Assembly (NCBI RefSeq): GCF_900109325.1
Contig: NZ_FNZU01000004.1
Span: 154,979-218,978, forward strand
Direction of reading: 5' to 3'
Length of the DNA: 64,000 nt
From: Alkalibacterium pelagium
Lineage (GTDB): Bacteria > Bacillota > Bacilli > Lactobacillales > Carnobacteriaceae_A
This document shows positions 17,934-26,532 of this stretch, one piece after another; position 1 is the stretch's first letter, and every line of letters starts with the position of its first letter. The notes beneath the pieces were generated by a model. It was not told the origin of the DNA, searched no databases, and saw only the letters and a list, made by a program, of their open reading frames with translations. The translations under genes and the position numbers were made by a program.

Positions 17934-18003
17934 TCGAAGCATTTAGAATGTAGTTCAGCAGCAATAACTGTCTTAAACTGAAACAACCTGTCAGTTTAAA
18001 AGG

Positions 18004-18031
18004 AAAAAAGCAGGAGCATTCCTGCTTTTTT
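18004..18031. terminator. Bidirectional terminator
   Basis: AAAAAGCAGGA and TCCTGCTTTTTT form a near perfect stem with a GCAT loop, with A and T runs on both sides. It serves the convergent VOC gene and any transcript from the left. Confidence 0.85.
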
Positions 18032-18049
18032 ATCTGCCTGGCTATGTCC

Positions 18050-18466
18050 TCACTGCTCACCGGCTTTTTCAGCTTGCGTTTTCAGAGTGTCCGGTTTGTC
18101 GGTCCATTCCAGAAACTCCATGCGGTGACCGAAGAAGCTGTACGTATAAAAGCGACGGGCTCCGGGCATGTTGGAGTCTTCCTCATAAGCGACGCCATGG
18201 TCGTCAAGCCGATCCATCAGACCCTGAATATTTTTGACATCAAAAGCGGGATGTCCTCTTTTTTCAGGCCGATGATCTGCATCCAGTCCGACATGGATAA
18301 TGTGCCGGCCCATATCAAACCAGAGGCTGTCAAAATGGCTCAAAGACTGAGGCTTCTCGACTTCGGGACACCCAAGGACCTCTACAAAGAAGTGTCTGAC
18401 CTCTTTTTCTGTCCCTAAGGGTGCGGTAATCTGAAAGTGGTCCAGACCATTGAATGAAAATGTCAT
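18050..18466 (-). CDS. VOC (glyoxalase/bleomycin resistance) superfamily protein
   Basis: A 138-residue protein with paired beta-alpha-beta-beta-beta modules. GLDHFQITAPLGTEKEVRHFFVEVLG opens the first module, HIIHVGLD closes it, and FFGHRMEFLEW closes the second. The His at HFQI and the Glu in EFLEW are plausible metal ligands. Members include glyoxalase I, dioxygenases and drug-binding proteins; no substrate can be assigned here. It is a single gene ended by the terminator at 18004. Confidence 0.85.
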   Translation of the reverse strand: MTFSFNGLDHFQITAPLGTEKEVRHFFVEVLGCPEVEKPQSLSHFDSLWFDMGRHIIHVGLDADHRPEKRGHPAFDVKNIQGLMDRLDDHGVAYEEDSNMPGARRFYTYSFFGHRMEFLEWTDKPDTLKTQAEKAGEQ

Positions 18467-18710
18467 CTATCGATCGTCTCCTTTTAGTGTTTGGTCCTAG
18501 TGTAGCACATTTTTCGTCAGCCTATAGAGTAGAGGGTGCATACCCATTATGGGCTCTTAAATCTCCTATCCTAAATAGGTCCTGATCAATTCTAAGGATG
18601 CAACCCAGAGAAAAACGATGGTATAATTTCCTTTCGCTAACGCTTGCATTTTTACATAAGTATGCTTAAATTAAGGTAAAGATGGGATCATCGAATGAGT
18701 GGAGGCTGTC

Positions 18711-19709
18711 ATGGATAGAGAAATCAGACAATCTAATTTGAAGCTGTTTTCAATGAATTCCAATCGTCCCTTGGCTGAAGAAATTGCTGAGGAAATTGGA
18801 ATGGAGCTGGGCAAAGCGGATATTACCCGGTTCGAAGATGGAGAAATACGGATCAACATAGAAGAAAGTGTGCGGGGGGCTGATGTATATATCCTGCAGT
18901 CCACAAATGATCCGAGCAATGACTATATTATGGAAGTTCTGATCATGATTGATGCATTGAGACGGGCCAGCGCCAGAACGATCAATGTAATTATGCCTTA
19001 TTACGGGTATGCCCGGCAGGACAGAAAGCCGGGGCCACGTGAAGCAATCACAGCTAAGGTAGTGGCGAATATGCTGACGATTGCCGGAGCCACACGGATG
19101 ATTACCATGGACCTGCATGCACCTCAGATTCAGGGCTTTTTCGATATTCCAATGGATCATCTGTCCGCCATTGCAACGCTGGCGAACTATTTCCTTGACA
19201 GAGACTTCGGGGGAGAAGAGACCGTTGTTGTTTCACCAGATCATGCCGGAGTCTCTCGAGCTAGAGAAATGGCTGAGCTGCTTGACTCCCGGTTGGCGAT
19301 TATCGACAAACGACTGGCAGATGAAGATATTGATGAAGAAATGCACGTAGTAGGAGATGTATCAGGATGCACCTGTATTTTATTCGATGATATCATGGAC
19401 ACGGCAAAGACCGTCACAAAAGCCTGCGAGATGCTCAAGGATGCCGGTGCAAAAGACGTGTATGTCTGCGTGACACATCCTGTGTTATCTGATAACGCTA
19501 TCGATCGAATTGACCGATCAGGAATCAAAAAAGCGATTGTAACGAATACGATCGACATCAGAGAGAAAAATAACTGTGAACTGATTGAGGTCATCAGTAT
19601 CGCCCCGATTCTAGGGGATGCGATCAGACGCATTCAGAGACATCAGTCAATCAAGCCACTATTTGATAAGCATTATGTAGACAAACTTGAAAAACATCTT
19701 AATAATTAG
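18711..19709 (+). CDS. prs: Ribose-phosphate pyrophosphokinase (PRPP synthetase)
   Basis: A 332-residue cytosolic enzyme that makes PRPP from ribose-5-P and ATP for purine, pyrimidine, NAD, His and Trp synthesis. DITRFEDGEIRINIEESVRG near the start and YARQDRKPGPREAITAKVVANML near residue 96 (ATP/Mg site) are diagnostic. MDLHAPQIQGFF follows, and the PRPP loop CILFDDIMDTAKT lies near residue 220. This Lactobacillales type has RKPGPRE where the commoner Prs reads RKARSRE, so the genome may hold another prs. I chose the ATG at 18711, five bases after GGAGG; the in-frame GTG at 18699 overlaps that site. Confidence 0.93.
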   Translation: MDREIRQSNLKLFSMNSNRPLAEEIAEEIGMELGKADITRFEDGEIRINIEESVRGADVYILQSTNDPSNDYIMEVLIMIDALRRASARTINVIMPYYGYARQDRKPGPREAITAKVVANMLTIAGATRMITMDLHAPQIQGFFDIPMDHLSAIATLANYFLDRDFGGEETVVVSPDHAGVSRAREMAELLDSRLAIIDKRLADEDIDEEMHVVGDVSGCTCILFDDIMDTAKTVTKACEMLKDAGAKDVYVCVTHPVLSDNAIDRIDRSGIKKAIVTNTIDIREKNNCELIEVISIAPILGDAIRRIQRHQSIKPLFDKHYVDKLEKHLNN

Positions 19710-19722
19710 ACAAAGACCAGCA

Positions 19723-19764
19723 TCCACTTCCCATCCCTTTGATCAGGATTGAAAGTGGATGTTT
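19723..19764 (+). terminator. Hairpin after prs
   Basis: CATCCACTT pairs with AAGTGGATG, extended by CCATCC with GGATTG. Only GTTTGACT follows, so it is a weak terminator or an attenuating hairpin ahead of the PfkB kinase gene. Confidence 0.5.
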
Positions 19765-19795
19765 GACTCTATCGACTTAAACGGAGATGATACCT

Positions 19796-20755
19796 ATGAC
19801 TCAAAAACAAAGCGAATCTGAAGAAGCACCAATCCTTGTAATTGGTGCAATAACAGCTGATATTAGTATTACAGCAGAGTCCTTTAATCAGGGCAAAATG
19901 AACAGAGGAACGTCCAGTTATACCCTTGGGGGAGTGGGGTGGAATATTGCTAGAAACTTAAGCGCTCTTGATTTACCTGTGAAGCTGATCTCTGCAGTGG
20001 GTAACGATGCTTTTGGAATGGAAGCTCTGAAGGAGGCGGATAAATGGGGGATAGATACTAGTGATGTCGTCATCAAAGATGAGAGATCGACACCGACGAT
20101 TCTAATCGCTACCCATGCAGATGGGAGTGAAAGTCTCAGTGTCAAGTCGCCCAATGTCTTAGACAGCATCACAAGAGATTCCCTCGAGTCGATCAGAGAA
20201 ACGATCCATTTAAGTAAGTATTGTATTTTGGACGGCAGTCTTGAGCCGGAGGTTCTTGCGGGTATAAGAGAGCTTCTTCCAGAGGCGACCATCCTGCTGG
20301 ATCCAGCTTCTGAAGAAGAAGCTGATAAACTTGTAGAGGTATTCACACTGGCAGATATCATCAAACCCAATCAGTCCGAAGCTGAGATCTGGGCTGATCA
20401 GAAAATAAGCAGTAACGAGGACGCGAAAAGGGCTGTCGATTCGTTAATGAAAAAAGGGGCAAAGCAGATCGTTCTGCCTCTTGAAGATGGAGGAGCTGTA
20501 TATAATGATTCGAATAGTATTCGTCGCCTTAAAGGGATACAGGTAGATCCTGTCAATACAACTGGTGCAGGTGATGCCTTTTTAAGTGGACTGATATATG
20601 GTCTGGTCAAAGATTGTTCTCTAGAGAAGGCTGTAAGAATGGGAATGGCTGCATCCGTGATGACCCTCCAGACTGAGGAGATTATCCATCCGGAGCTGTC
20701 ACCAGAGGCCCTCTTTATTCAGGTAGAAGAGATACTTAAAGAGGCTACGGACTAA
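19796..20755 (+). CDS. PfkB-family carbohydrate/nucleoside kinase
   Basis: A 319-residue ribokinase-fold enzyme. TLGGVGWNIARNLSALDLPV near residue 42 corresponds to PfkB signature 1. VNTTGAGDAFLSGLIYG near residue 255 is signature 2 and contains the catalytic Asp and the anion hole GAGD. The GG-VG-NIA form of the first motif is closest, in my judgement, to pseudouridine kinases (PsuK). However, there is no psuG gene beside it, so ribose, adenosine or another substrate remain open. I chose the ATG at 19796 because CGGAG lies nine bases upstream; the ATG at 19787 overlaps that site. Confidence 0.85.
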   Translation: MTQKQSESEEAPILVIGAITADISITAESFNQGKMNRGTSSYTLGGVGWNIARNLSALDLPVKLISAVGNDAFGMEALKEADKWGIDTSDVVIKDERSTPTILIATHADGSESLSVKSPNVLDSITRDSLESIRETIHLSKYCILDGSLEPEVLAGIRELLPEATILLDPASEEEADKLVEVFTLADIIKPNQSEAEIWADQKISSNEDAKRAVDSLMKKGAKQIVLPLEDGGAVYNDSNSIRRLKGIQVDPVNTTGAGDAFLSGLIYGLVKDCSLEKAVRMGMAASVMTLQTEEIIHPELSPEALFIQVEEILKEATD

Positions 20756-20799
20756 ATGAAATCTGTAAAAAATATATAATGACATCCGGTATATTTCGT

Positions 20800-20827
20800 T
20801 TGTCTTTTCACAAAAAAAGAGTACACT
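20800..20827 (+). promoter_or_regulatory. Candidate promoter of hsp20
   Basis: TTGTCT at 20800-20805 and TACACT at 20822-20827 have 16-bp spacing, about 50 bp before the hsp20 start. No CtsR direct repeat or CIRCE element is visible around it. Confidence 0.35.
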
Positions 20828-20879
20828 ATAAGCGAGGATAAGGGAAAAGTATATAGAACTATGGAAAGGAGGGCTAAAG

Positions 20880-21299
20880 ATGAGTGACTTATTTCCAACC
20901 AGAAGAGACTTCATGGATTTCGGCAGACGGTTTTTCGATGACGCTTTAGGGCAGAACTTCGGAGACTTCGGTCAATTCAAAACAGATATCATTGAAAAAG
21001 ATGATGCTTTTGTTGTTGAAGCGGAACTTCCGGGCATGTCAAAGGAAAACATTGAACTGGATTACAAAGATAACGTTCTGTCGATCACAGCTAAAAAAGA
21101 AACTGAATCAGATGAACGTGATGATGAACGTCAGTATATTAGAAGAGAGCGTTCCAGTCGTTCCTTCAGTCGTCAGTTCATCATTCAGGATATCGACGAA
21201 GACAACATCGGTGCACAGTTTGATAAGGGGCTATTAACGATTACTTTGCCTAAGCAGAATCCGACACCATCCAACTCCAAACGCATTGAAATCGAATAG
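20880..21299 (+). CDS. Hsp20/alpha-crystallin family small heat shock protein
   Basis: A 139-residue ATP-independent chaperone that holds unfolding proteins in large oligomers. An N-terminal segment of about 35 residues precedes the alpha-crystallin domain (about 38-128), with FVVEAELPGMSKENIELDYKD, RSSRSFSRQF and KGLLTITLPKQ. The C-terminal tail RIEIE carries the IxI anchor. GAAAGGAGG precedes the ATG. It is monocistronic with a strong terminator. Confidence 0.93.
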   Translation: MSDLFPTRRDFMDFGRRFFDDALGQNFGDFGQFKTDIIEKDDAFVVEAELPGMSKENIELDYKDNVLSITAKKETESDERDDERQYIRRERSSRSFSRQFIIQDIDEDNIGAQFDKGLLTITLPKQNPTPSNSKRIEIE

Positions 21300-21311
21300 A
21301 CTTATTACATC

Positions 21312-21352
21312 CTCCGACCGCCTATCATGAGTTCAGCGGTCGGAGATTTCTT
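21312..21352 (+). terminator. Terminator of hsp20
   Basis: CTCCGACCGC and GCGGTCGGAG form a ten-pair stem followed by ATTTCTTT. Confidence 0.8.
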
Positions 21353-21437
21353 TGTCTTCTGTCTGATACCCTTTTCTTGTATAATAGGCTTATACATACT
21401 AAACTGTAATCAAACTAACAATTGAGGAAGTGTAAAC

Positions 21438-22373
21438 GTGAAAATAGCCCAATCCATTACAGAATTAATCGGTCAAACACCTTTATTGAAACTGAACCGT
21501 CTGTTACCAGATGATTCTGCAGATGTTTATGTAAAAATCGAGATGCGTAATGCAGGAGGAAGTGTGAAAGATCGTATTGCCTTGAATATGATTGAAGAGG
21601 CAGAGAAAGAGGGTCTTCTGAAAAAAGGCGATACCATAGTTGAAGCGACCAGTGGAAATACAGGTGTCGGACTGGCGATGATCGCTGCGGCTAAAGGGTA
21701 CAAGGCAGTGTTTGTCATGCCGGACACGTTAAGTGTGGAAAGACGTGCCTTGATGAAAGCTTACGGTGCTGAACTTGAACTGACGCCTGGCGATGATGGC
21801 ATGCCTGGAGCCATGGACAGGGCGCAGACACTGGCTGAACAGGATAATTATTTCATGCCTTCGCAATTTAAGAATCCGGCAAACCCTGCTGTTCACATTC
21901 AGACAACTGGTCCTGAAATCATCGAAGCGCTTGAAGGACAGACTCCTGATGCCTTTGTAGTAGGGGTCGGAACTGGCGGAACGCTTACTGGAGCAGGGAA
22001 AGTGATGAAACTGCATGACCCATCTACCCAGATCATTGCTGTTGAACCCCATGAGTCCGCTGTATTAAGCGGAAGAGAAAAAGGGAAGCACAAAATTCAA
22101 GGGATGGGGGCAGGATTCATTCCGGATATCCTTGAACGTGATCTGATTGATGACATCGTGACCGTGACGAGTGAAGAAGCCATCGACATGACACGTGAAG
22201 TGGCGCGGAAAGAAGGACTATTGGTAGGTATTTCGTCAGGTGCCAACATTGCGGCGGCTATTCGAGTGGCAAAACAACTGGGCAAAGGGAAAACGGTTGT
22301 GACTGTCGCTCCGGATACGGGTGAACGATATCTTTCTACGCCAGTGTTCTCGATTGAAGAAGAGGGCGAGTAG
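21438..22373 (+). CDS. cysK: Cysteine synthase (O-acetylserine sulfhydrylase)
   Basis: A 311-residue PLP enzyme that makes cysteine from O-acetylserine and sulfide. The PLP lysine is in [11 protein letters not shown] (about residue 44). [13 protein letters not shown] binds the substrate carboxylate, and [13 protein letters not shown] near 178 holds the PLP phosphate. GISSGAN near 265 carries the Ser contacting the pyridine nitrogen. The start is GTG at 21438 after TTGAGGAAG. The gene stands alone, and no T-box or SAM-type leader is visible in the short gap upstream. A cystathionine beta-synthase-like role is possible, but there is no adjacent lyase gene. Confidence 0.93.
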   Translation: MKIAQSITELIGQTPLLKLNRLLPDDSADVYVKIEMRNAGGSVKDRIALNMIEEAEKEGLLKKGDTIVEATSGNTGVGLAMIAAAKGYKAVFVMPDTLSVERRALMKAYGAELELTPGDDGMPGAMDRAQTLAEQDNYFMPSQFKNPANPAVHIQTTGPEIIEALEGQTPDAFVVGVGTGGTLTGAGKVMKLHDPSTQIIAVEPHESAVLSGREKGKHKIQGMGAGFIPDILERDLIDDIVTVTSEEAIDMTREVARKEGLLVGISSGANIAAAIRVAKQLGKGKTVVTVAPDTGERYLSTPVFSIEEEGE

Positions 22374-22407
22374 GTTAAAACAGTCAACACTGCTGACTTA
22401 ATAAAAT

Positions 22408-22462
22408 AAACAGCCGCTTACCGGCAGGACTGTATGTCCGAATCGGTAAGCGGCTGTTTTTT
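22408..22462. terminator. Bidirectional terminator
   Basis: AAACAGCCGCTTACCG pairs perfectly with CGGTAAGCGGCTGTTT, with T runs on both strands. It ends cysK and the convergent pspA-type transcript. Confidence 0.88.
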
Positions 22463-22476
22463 CATTTAGTATAAAA

Positions 22477-23175
22477 TTAGTCTTCGTCTGAAGAAGACAG
22501 ACCCATTTCTTTTTTCATTCTCGCAAGTTCATCTTCGACAGCTGCCGACCCGGATTCTGACGCATATTTTTCTTCAAGGGTCTGTGCTTCGTCTTTATGT
22601 TCCTTGTTCAAGTCAGCCATCGCATTGGACTCGTCCAGGCGACGGCTGGCTTTTTCTTCCATCCGTTCAAAGGAGCTCATGGCACCTTTTGATTTTCCTG
22701 CAGATTCCGATGCTTTGTTCAGTTTGTCCTGAGTATCCGCAACGGACAGCTGAGCTTTGATCATAGCCCGACGCTGACGCATTTTTTCAATATCTGTGGC
22801 CAGCTTATCGTGCATCTGACGCATCTTGGACGCATTTTCGTGTGCTTTAGCATAAGCATTGGCCAGACCGGTACCCACATCTTCCAGTTCCTGTTTTTTG
22901 GAAAGGAATACTCTGGCATCGTCGTCGTTGCCTGCTTCCAGGGCTTTTTTAGCGAAATTACCATACTTAACTACTTCGGCTTCATTTTCATCCACCAGAC
23001 GCTTAGCTCGTGTTTCCTCTGCCATGACACTGGCTGTATTCTGCTTCACTTCTGCCAGATCGTCCATCATCTTGCGCAAGTACTGGTCGATCATTTTTTC
23101 CGGATCTTCCATACGGTCGATCAGTGCATTAACGTTCGCACTGATAATATCTGAAAAGCGGTCTAAAATTGCCAT
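22477..23175 (-). CDS. PspA/IM30 family membrane-stress protein
   Basis: A 232-residue almost wholly alpha-helical coiled-coil protein of the PspA/Vipp1 (ESCRT-III-like) family that binds and stabilises stressed membranes. The N-terminal amphipathic helix (AILDRFSDIISANVNALIDRMEDPEKMIDQYLR) is diagnostic, with the family PEKM pattern intact. AGNDDDARVFLSKKQELE and SFERMEEKASRRLDESNAM are also typical. AGGAGG lies eight bases before the ATG. It is 30 bp downstream of the TPM-domain gene in the same orientation and likely co-transcribed. The two probably act together at the membrane. Confidence 0.9.
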   Translation of the reverse strand: MAILDRFSDIISANVNALIDRMEDPEKMIDQYLRKMMDDLAEVKQNTASVMAEETRAKRLVDENEAEVVKYGNFAKKALEAGNDDDARVFLSKKQELEDVGTGLANAYAKAHENASKMRQMHDKLATDIEKMRQRRAMIKAQLSVADTQDKLNKASESAGKSKGAMSSFERMEEKASRRLDESNAMADLNKEHKDEAQTLEEKYASESGSAAVEDELARMKKEMGLSSSDED

Positions 23176-23205
23176 GTCTTCATCCTCCTATAGTGATGGT
23201 GCATG

Positions 23206-24273
23206 TTAATAATTATCCCAATCGTCATCTTCGTACTTTTTAGATAAATCTTCTGCTTCTGAACGACCGAATGTATCGATCGGTTTGTTAAGCATATCGT
23301 CTTTCCGTTTAGCTTCTTTTTCTTTAGCATCCTGACGTGACTTCCACCATTTATATAACACGTAAATCAGAACAACGAGTCCGAAAATACTCAGTACTGG
23401 AATCCATGGAGACGTCGTGACTTCCATGATCCGATCAGCTGCATCTCTGAACGAGTTGCTGAAATATTCTTCATCAGTCAGGGTTCCATCAGCGTAATAT
23501 CTGTCCAGATAGTCGAGCAGGATGTCTCCTGCTTCTCTATCGATCACACTTCTAGCCTGAGAACCAACGATATAATAGGTCGTGTAGTCATTTAACCGGG
23601 GTTCAAAAAATACAAGCAGAAGGTGGGCTTCATCTGTAAATAATTCATCGTATAAGTTATTTGCGTATGCTTCCACTTCATCCATTGAAGGTGATGTATT
23701 GCCGTCGATATCTCCAGTGATGTAGACATGAGGCTGGACACCCGTCTCATTGTAGAAATGGCGAAGCCCGTCGACCATTCGAGTATGATTCCCGATCCAG
23801 TCCAAGTTATCGGTATAGTAATCCGTTTCATTAACGGAACCTGCGGGCAAAGGCTCTCGCTCAACAGTGGACGTTGTGATATTACCTGATCCACCGTTTC
23901 CGCTTGATCCGTCATCAACTGCATAGAATAGGCTGAACATTATAAAAAGAAAAATCATTACGTATATTATACTGCCGCAGCCCATAAATCCACAGCCACC
24001 GCCCCCTCGAGGGTATCTCCGGCGCCGTCCTAAACCGCCAAACATCCAGATCGGTCCCATGCGAGGCCCGTAATGTCCGGGTCGCCTATTGTAGCCGCCG
24101 CCACCGAAACCTCCGCCGAAGCCTCCACCGCCTCGACCACCGCCACCGAAGCTTCCGCCGCCTCTACCGGCTCCACTGCTGCGTCCGCCACCGCCTCGAC
24201 CACCGCCGAAACCGCCGCCTCGACCACCGCCACTGAAACCTCCGCCGCCGCCACGGCCGCCTCCTCTTCCCAT
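23206..24273 (-). CDS. TPM-domain membrane protein with an N-terminal Gly/Arg-rich region
   Basis: A 355-residue protein. Residues 1-65 are almost only Gly, Arg, Phe and Ser in RGGG/FGGG units, and 66-100 are strongly basic. One span follows at about 101-119 (SIIYVMIFLFIMFSLFYAV). A TPM (Psb32/YgcG-like) domain fills about 135-275 (YYTDNLDWI, VQPHVYITGD, AHLLLVFFEP, YYIVGSQA). A second span at about 283-303 precedes a charged C-terminus. The basic flanks put both termini in the cytosol and the TPM domain outside. TPM proteins usually carry their Gly-rich tract at the C-terminus, so this order is unusual. GGGGAGG lies six bases before the ATG. It is the first gene of an operon with the PspA gene. 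Confidence 0.8.
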   Translation of the reverse strand: MGRGGGRGGGGGFSGGGRGGGFGGGRGGGGRSSGAGRGGGSFGGGGRGGGGFGGGFGGGGYNRRPGHYGPRMGPIWMFGGLGRRRRYPRGGGGCGFMGCGSIIYVMIFLFIMFSLFYAVDDGSSGNGGSGNITTSTVEREPLPAGSVNETDYYTDNLDWIGNHTRMVDGLRHFYNETGVQPHVYITGDIDGNTSPSMDEVEAYANNLYDELFTDEAHLLLVFFEPRLNDYTTYYIVGSQARSVIDREAGDILLDYLDRYYADGTLTDEEYFSNSFRDAADRIMEVTTSPWIPVLSIFGLVVLIYVLYKWWKSRQDAKEKEAKRKDDMLNKPIDTFGRSEAEDLSKKYEDDDWDNY

Positions 24274-24395
24274 ATGTATCCTCCCCTTCTTCGCGCATTA
24301 TGTTATCCAAAATCTAGCACACCCCGTAACCGTTGTCAATTTTAACCATTGATATGACGGGAGTTTGAGGAGGTAATATAGCTTTAAATGAGCAA

Positions 24396-24431
24396 AAACA
24401 GAGACATCCTTGCTAGGCTGTCTGTATTCAG
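24396..24431 (-). terminator. Terminator of the ars operon
   Basis: On the minus strand ACAGACA and TGTCTCTGT form a stem with one mismatch, followed by TTTTTG, just past the arsA stop codon. Confidence 0.6.
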
Positions 24432-26159
24432 TCATTTAGTTAGTGCGGTATCAAATTCAGGAGTAAATTCAGCTGTGGCAAATCGTCCGTCAGATAAGTC
24501 GGCCACTCTGTTGATCCATTGAACTTCATTTTCAGCACGGGCACGCAAGACTGGATGTGTGGAATCAGCAGCATACATGCTCTGATTGATCAGCCACCAG
24601 GAGTGCGCAATGCCGGCACGAGTGAGGTCTTCGTCCAGCCGCATGGACTCATAGACAGGCGTCGTCTCTGGAAGAGTCACCATGACGACTTCTGTTTCAT
24701 CAGGGTTTTGAAGACGTGGCAGAAGTTTCTGAATAGAGATAGGGACTTCTCCGGCACTTCGTTCAAGTTCCTTTGCATAACTTTGTGTGGATTCTAAAAG
24801 AAGCAGGGTATGACCTGTAGGTGCAGTGTCAATAACGACAATTTCCTCATCCGCACGGTCTACAATATCTGCGAAAGCACGGAATAGAGCAATTTCCTGT
24901 GTACAGGGGGAACGGAGATCTTCTTCTATATAAGCGAGATCGTCTTTATTCATCGTCTTTCGTGCTTTCGATAATACATCTTCTGTATAGTCAGCGAGTT
25001 CTTTTTCTTCATCGATATGACTGATAGTCAGTTTATCTGTATCATTTAGATAGAGATGGATATGATTAGCCGGATCAGTAGTGGCCAGGTGCACTTGTTT
25101 ACCAGCCTGAACAAGGGACTGTGCAATTTGAATCGCAACCGTTGTCTTGCCGACGCCACCTTTGCCCATAGTAAAGATGATATTTTTATTAGACTGGATC
25201 AGATCGTCAACCATGTCCTGAAGTGTAGCAGATGGGGTGACGGACTGATTCATCTGAATTGCTTCAACTGGTTTATCAGTGAGAAAAGCACGCAATCTGT
25301 CGATACCGGTAATAGAATAAGGTCTTAAAGGAATGGCATACTGTGTGATTGACTGGAGCTGTTGTGGCATCTGTTTCACATCTCGCTCCTGCTGAGAAAT
25401 TATCGCTGAAGATAATGCATCGTCAGCACCTTCGAGCAGGCCGTTTAAGATAAGCAGCTGATTCATGATGCCTAATTGGCTAAGCTCCTGGCTCGCTCTG
25501 TCTGCTTCAATAAGTGAAGAGGCTTGCGGTCGTGAGACCAGGATCAATGTCGTCAGATCCTTCTTACTTAACGTTTCTACAGCGTGCGCGTACATGTCTT
25601 TCTTGTCGCCCAGACCTGATAACTGGCCTAAACAGGAAGCGCCAGTTGTATTTTCATCGAGATACTGGCTCCAGGCGGAAGGTAGTTCAAGCATACGCAG
25701 CGTATGTCCAGTAGGCGCCGTGTCGAAGAGAATGTAGTCGTAGCTGGACTTGATTGTCTTATCTGTTAAAACATGGGCAAATTCGTTGAAGGCGGCAATC
25801 TCCACTGTACAGGAACCGGATAATTGTTCTTCCATATTTTCTAAAGCAGAATCAGGAAGAATTCCTCTGTAAGGCGCGATGACACTTTCTTTATATTCAG
25901 CCGCTGCAGTGACGGGGTCGAAGTTTGCGACACTTAAATTGGGGATGCCCTCAATCGCCACAGGCTTATTGGATAAAGACGTCTGGAATACATCTTGTAA
26001 ATTAGAGGCCGGGTCTGTGCTGACTAGTAAAACAGCATGTCCCTGGTCAGCCAAGTGTGCAGCAGTGGCACAGGCTGTCGTTGTCTTACCGACGCCCCCT
26101 TTGCCGGTAAAGAAAAGATAAGGAGTCAGATCAATTTCATTTGGGTCATATACATTCAT
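24432..26159 (-). CDS. arsA: Arsenical pump-driving ATPase
   Basis: A 575-residue soluble ATPase made of two homologous halves. Each half has a P-loop GKGGVGKTT (about residues 19-27 and 328-336) and a switch/transduction motif DTAPTGHTLRMLELP or DTAPTGHTLLLLE. In known systems ArsA takes arsenite or antimonite from ArsD and drives export through ArsB. Cys residues in GASCLGQLSG, SGSCTVEIA and RSPCTQEIA fit the metalloid-binding positions. I start it at 26159, where AGGAGG lies upstream, ten bases after arsD. No arsB or acr3 gene follows: the next gene is the TPM operon. Confidence 0.92.
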   Translation of the reverse strand: MNVYDPNEIDLTPYLFFTGKGGVGKTTTACATAAHLADQGHAVLLVSTDPASNLQDVFQTSLSNKPVAIEGIPNLSVANFDPVTAAAEYKESVIAPYRGILPDSALENMEEQLSGSCTVEIAAFNEFAHVLTDKTIKSSYDYILFDTAPTGHTLRMLELPSAWSQYLDENTTGASCLGQLSGLGDKKDMYAHAVETLSKKDLTTLILVSRPQASSLIEADRASQELSQLGIMNQLLILNGLLEGADDALSSAIISQQERDVKQMPQQLQSITQYAIPLRPYSITGIDRLRAFLTDKPVEAIQMNQSVTPSATLQDMVDDLIQSNKNIIFTMGKGGVGKTTVAIQIAQSLVQAGKQVHLATTDPANHIHLYLNDTDKLTISHIDEEKELADYTEDVLSKARKTMNKDDLAYIEEDLRSPCTQEIALFRAFADIVDRADEEIVVIDTAPTGHTLLLLESTQSYAKELERSAGEVPISIQKLLPRLQNPDETEVVMVTLPETTPVYESMRLDEDLTRAGIAHSWWLINQSMYAADSTHPVLRARAENEVQWINRVADLSDGRFATAEFTPEFDTALTK

Positions 26160-26169
26160 TGTTTGCCTC

Positions 26170-26532
26170 CTAACAGCATCCAGATCCTCCGCAGCAGCTT
26201 GAGGAAGACTCGCTCTGCTCGACGAAAACCACACCAGTATAATTGGTCAGTTCTTCAATCGAAGGGTAAGTGCCTGATTTAACGACTTCGCCATTTACTA
26301 ATGTAATAGGCAGGCTATCTTTCCCGCTTTCTTTCATAAGGGTCAGAACTTTCTGGTTGCTGACGAATGCATCCGGGTCGCTTGTCAGGTTGTGTCTGGA
26401 CGCTTCTACACTGGATACCTGGGAGAGTCCTTCGAATACAGACGTGATTGTAAGTAATGTCTCGTCGACGGAAGGTCCGCAGACGCCTGTAGAGCAGCAC
26501 ATTGCTGGTTCAAATAGTTCGAGTTTTGTCAT
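26170..26532 (-). CDS. arsD: Arsenite metallochaperone ArsD
   Basis: A 120-residue cytosolic chaperone that hands arsenite to ArsA and acts as a weak co-repressor. The essential cysteines are present: MCCSTGVCG holds Cys12, Cys13 and Cys18, and the C-terminal SCCGGSGCC carries two further vicinal pairs. The thioredoxin-like fold is indicated by the LPITLVNGEVV strand. Its start overlaps the end of arsR by 23 bp, so the two are translationally coupled. arsA follows after 10 bp. Confidence 0.93.
   Translation of the reverse strand: MTKLELFEPAMCCSTGVCGPSVDETLLTITSVFEGLSQVSSVEASRHNLTSDPDAFVSNQKVLTLMKESGKDSLPITLVNGEVVKSGTYPSIEELTNYTGVVFVEQSESSSSCCGGSGCC

Noticed and set aside
21360..21437. Riboswitch or T-box leader for cysK
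   Set aside because: The gap is too short and contains no specifier, T-box or SAM-like core.
23206..24273. Secreted Gly-rich structural protein
   Set aside because: The Gly/Arg tract has no signal peptide before it, and the spans and TPM domain follow, so it is the cytosolic end of a membrane protein.
24030..24345. Ala/Thr/Ser-rich plus-strand and Ala/Val-rich minus-strand frames
   Set aside because: These are shadows of the Gly/Arg-rich tract of the TPM gene read in other frames.
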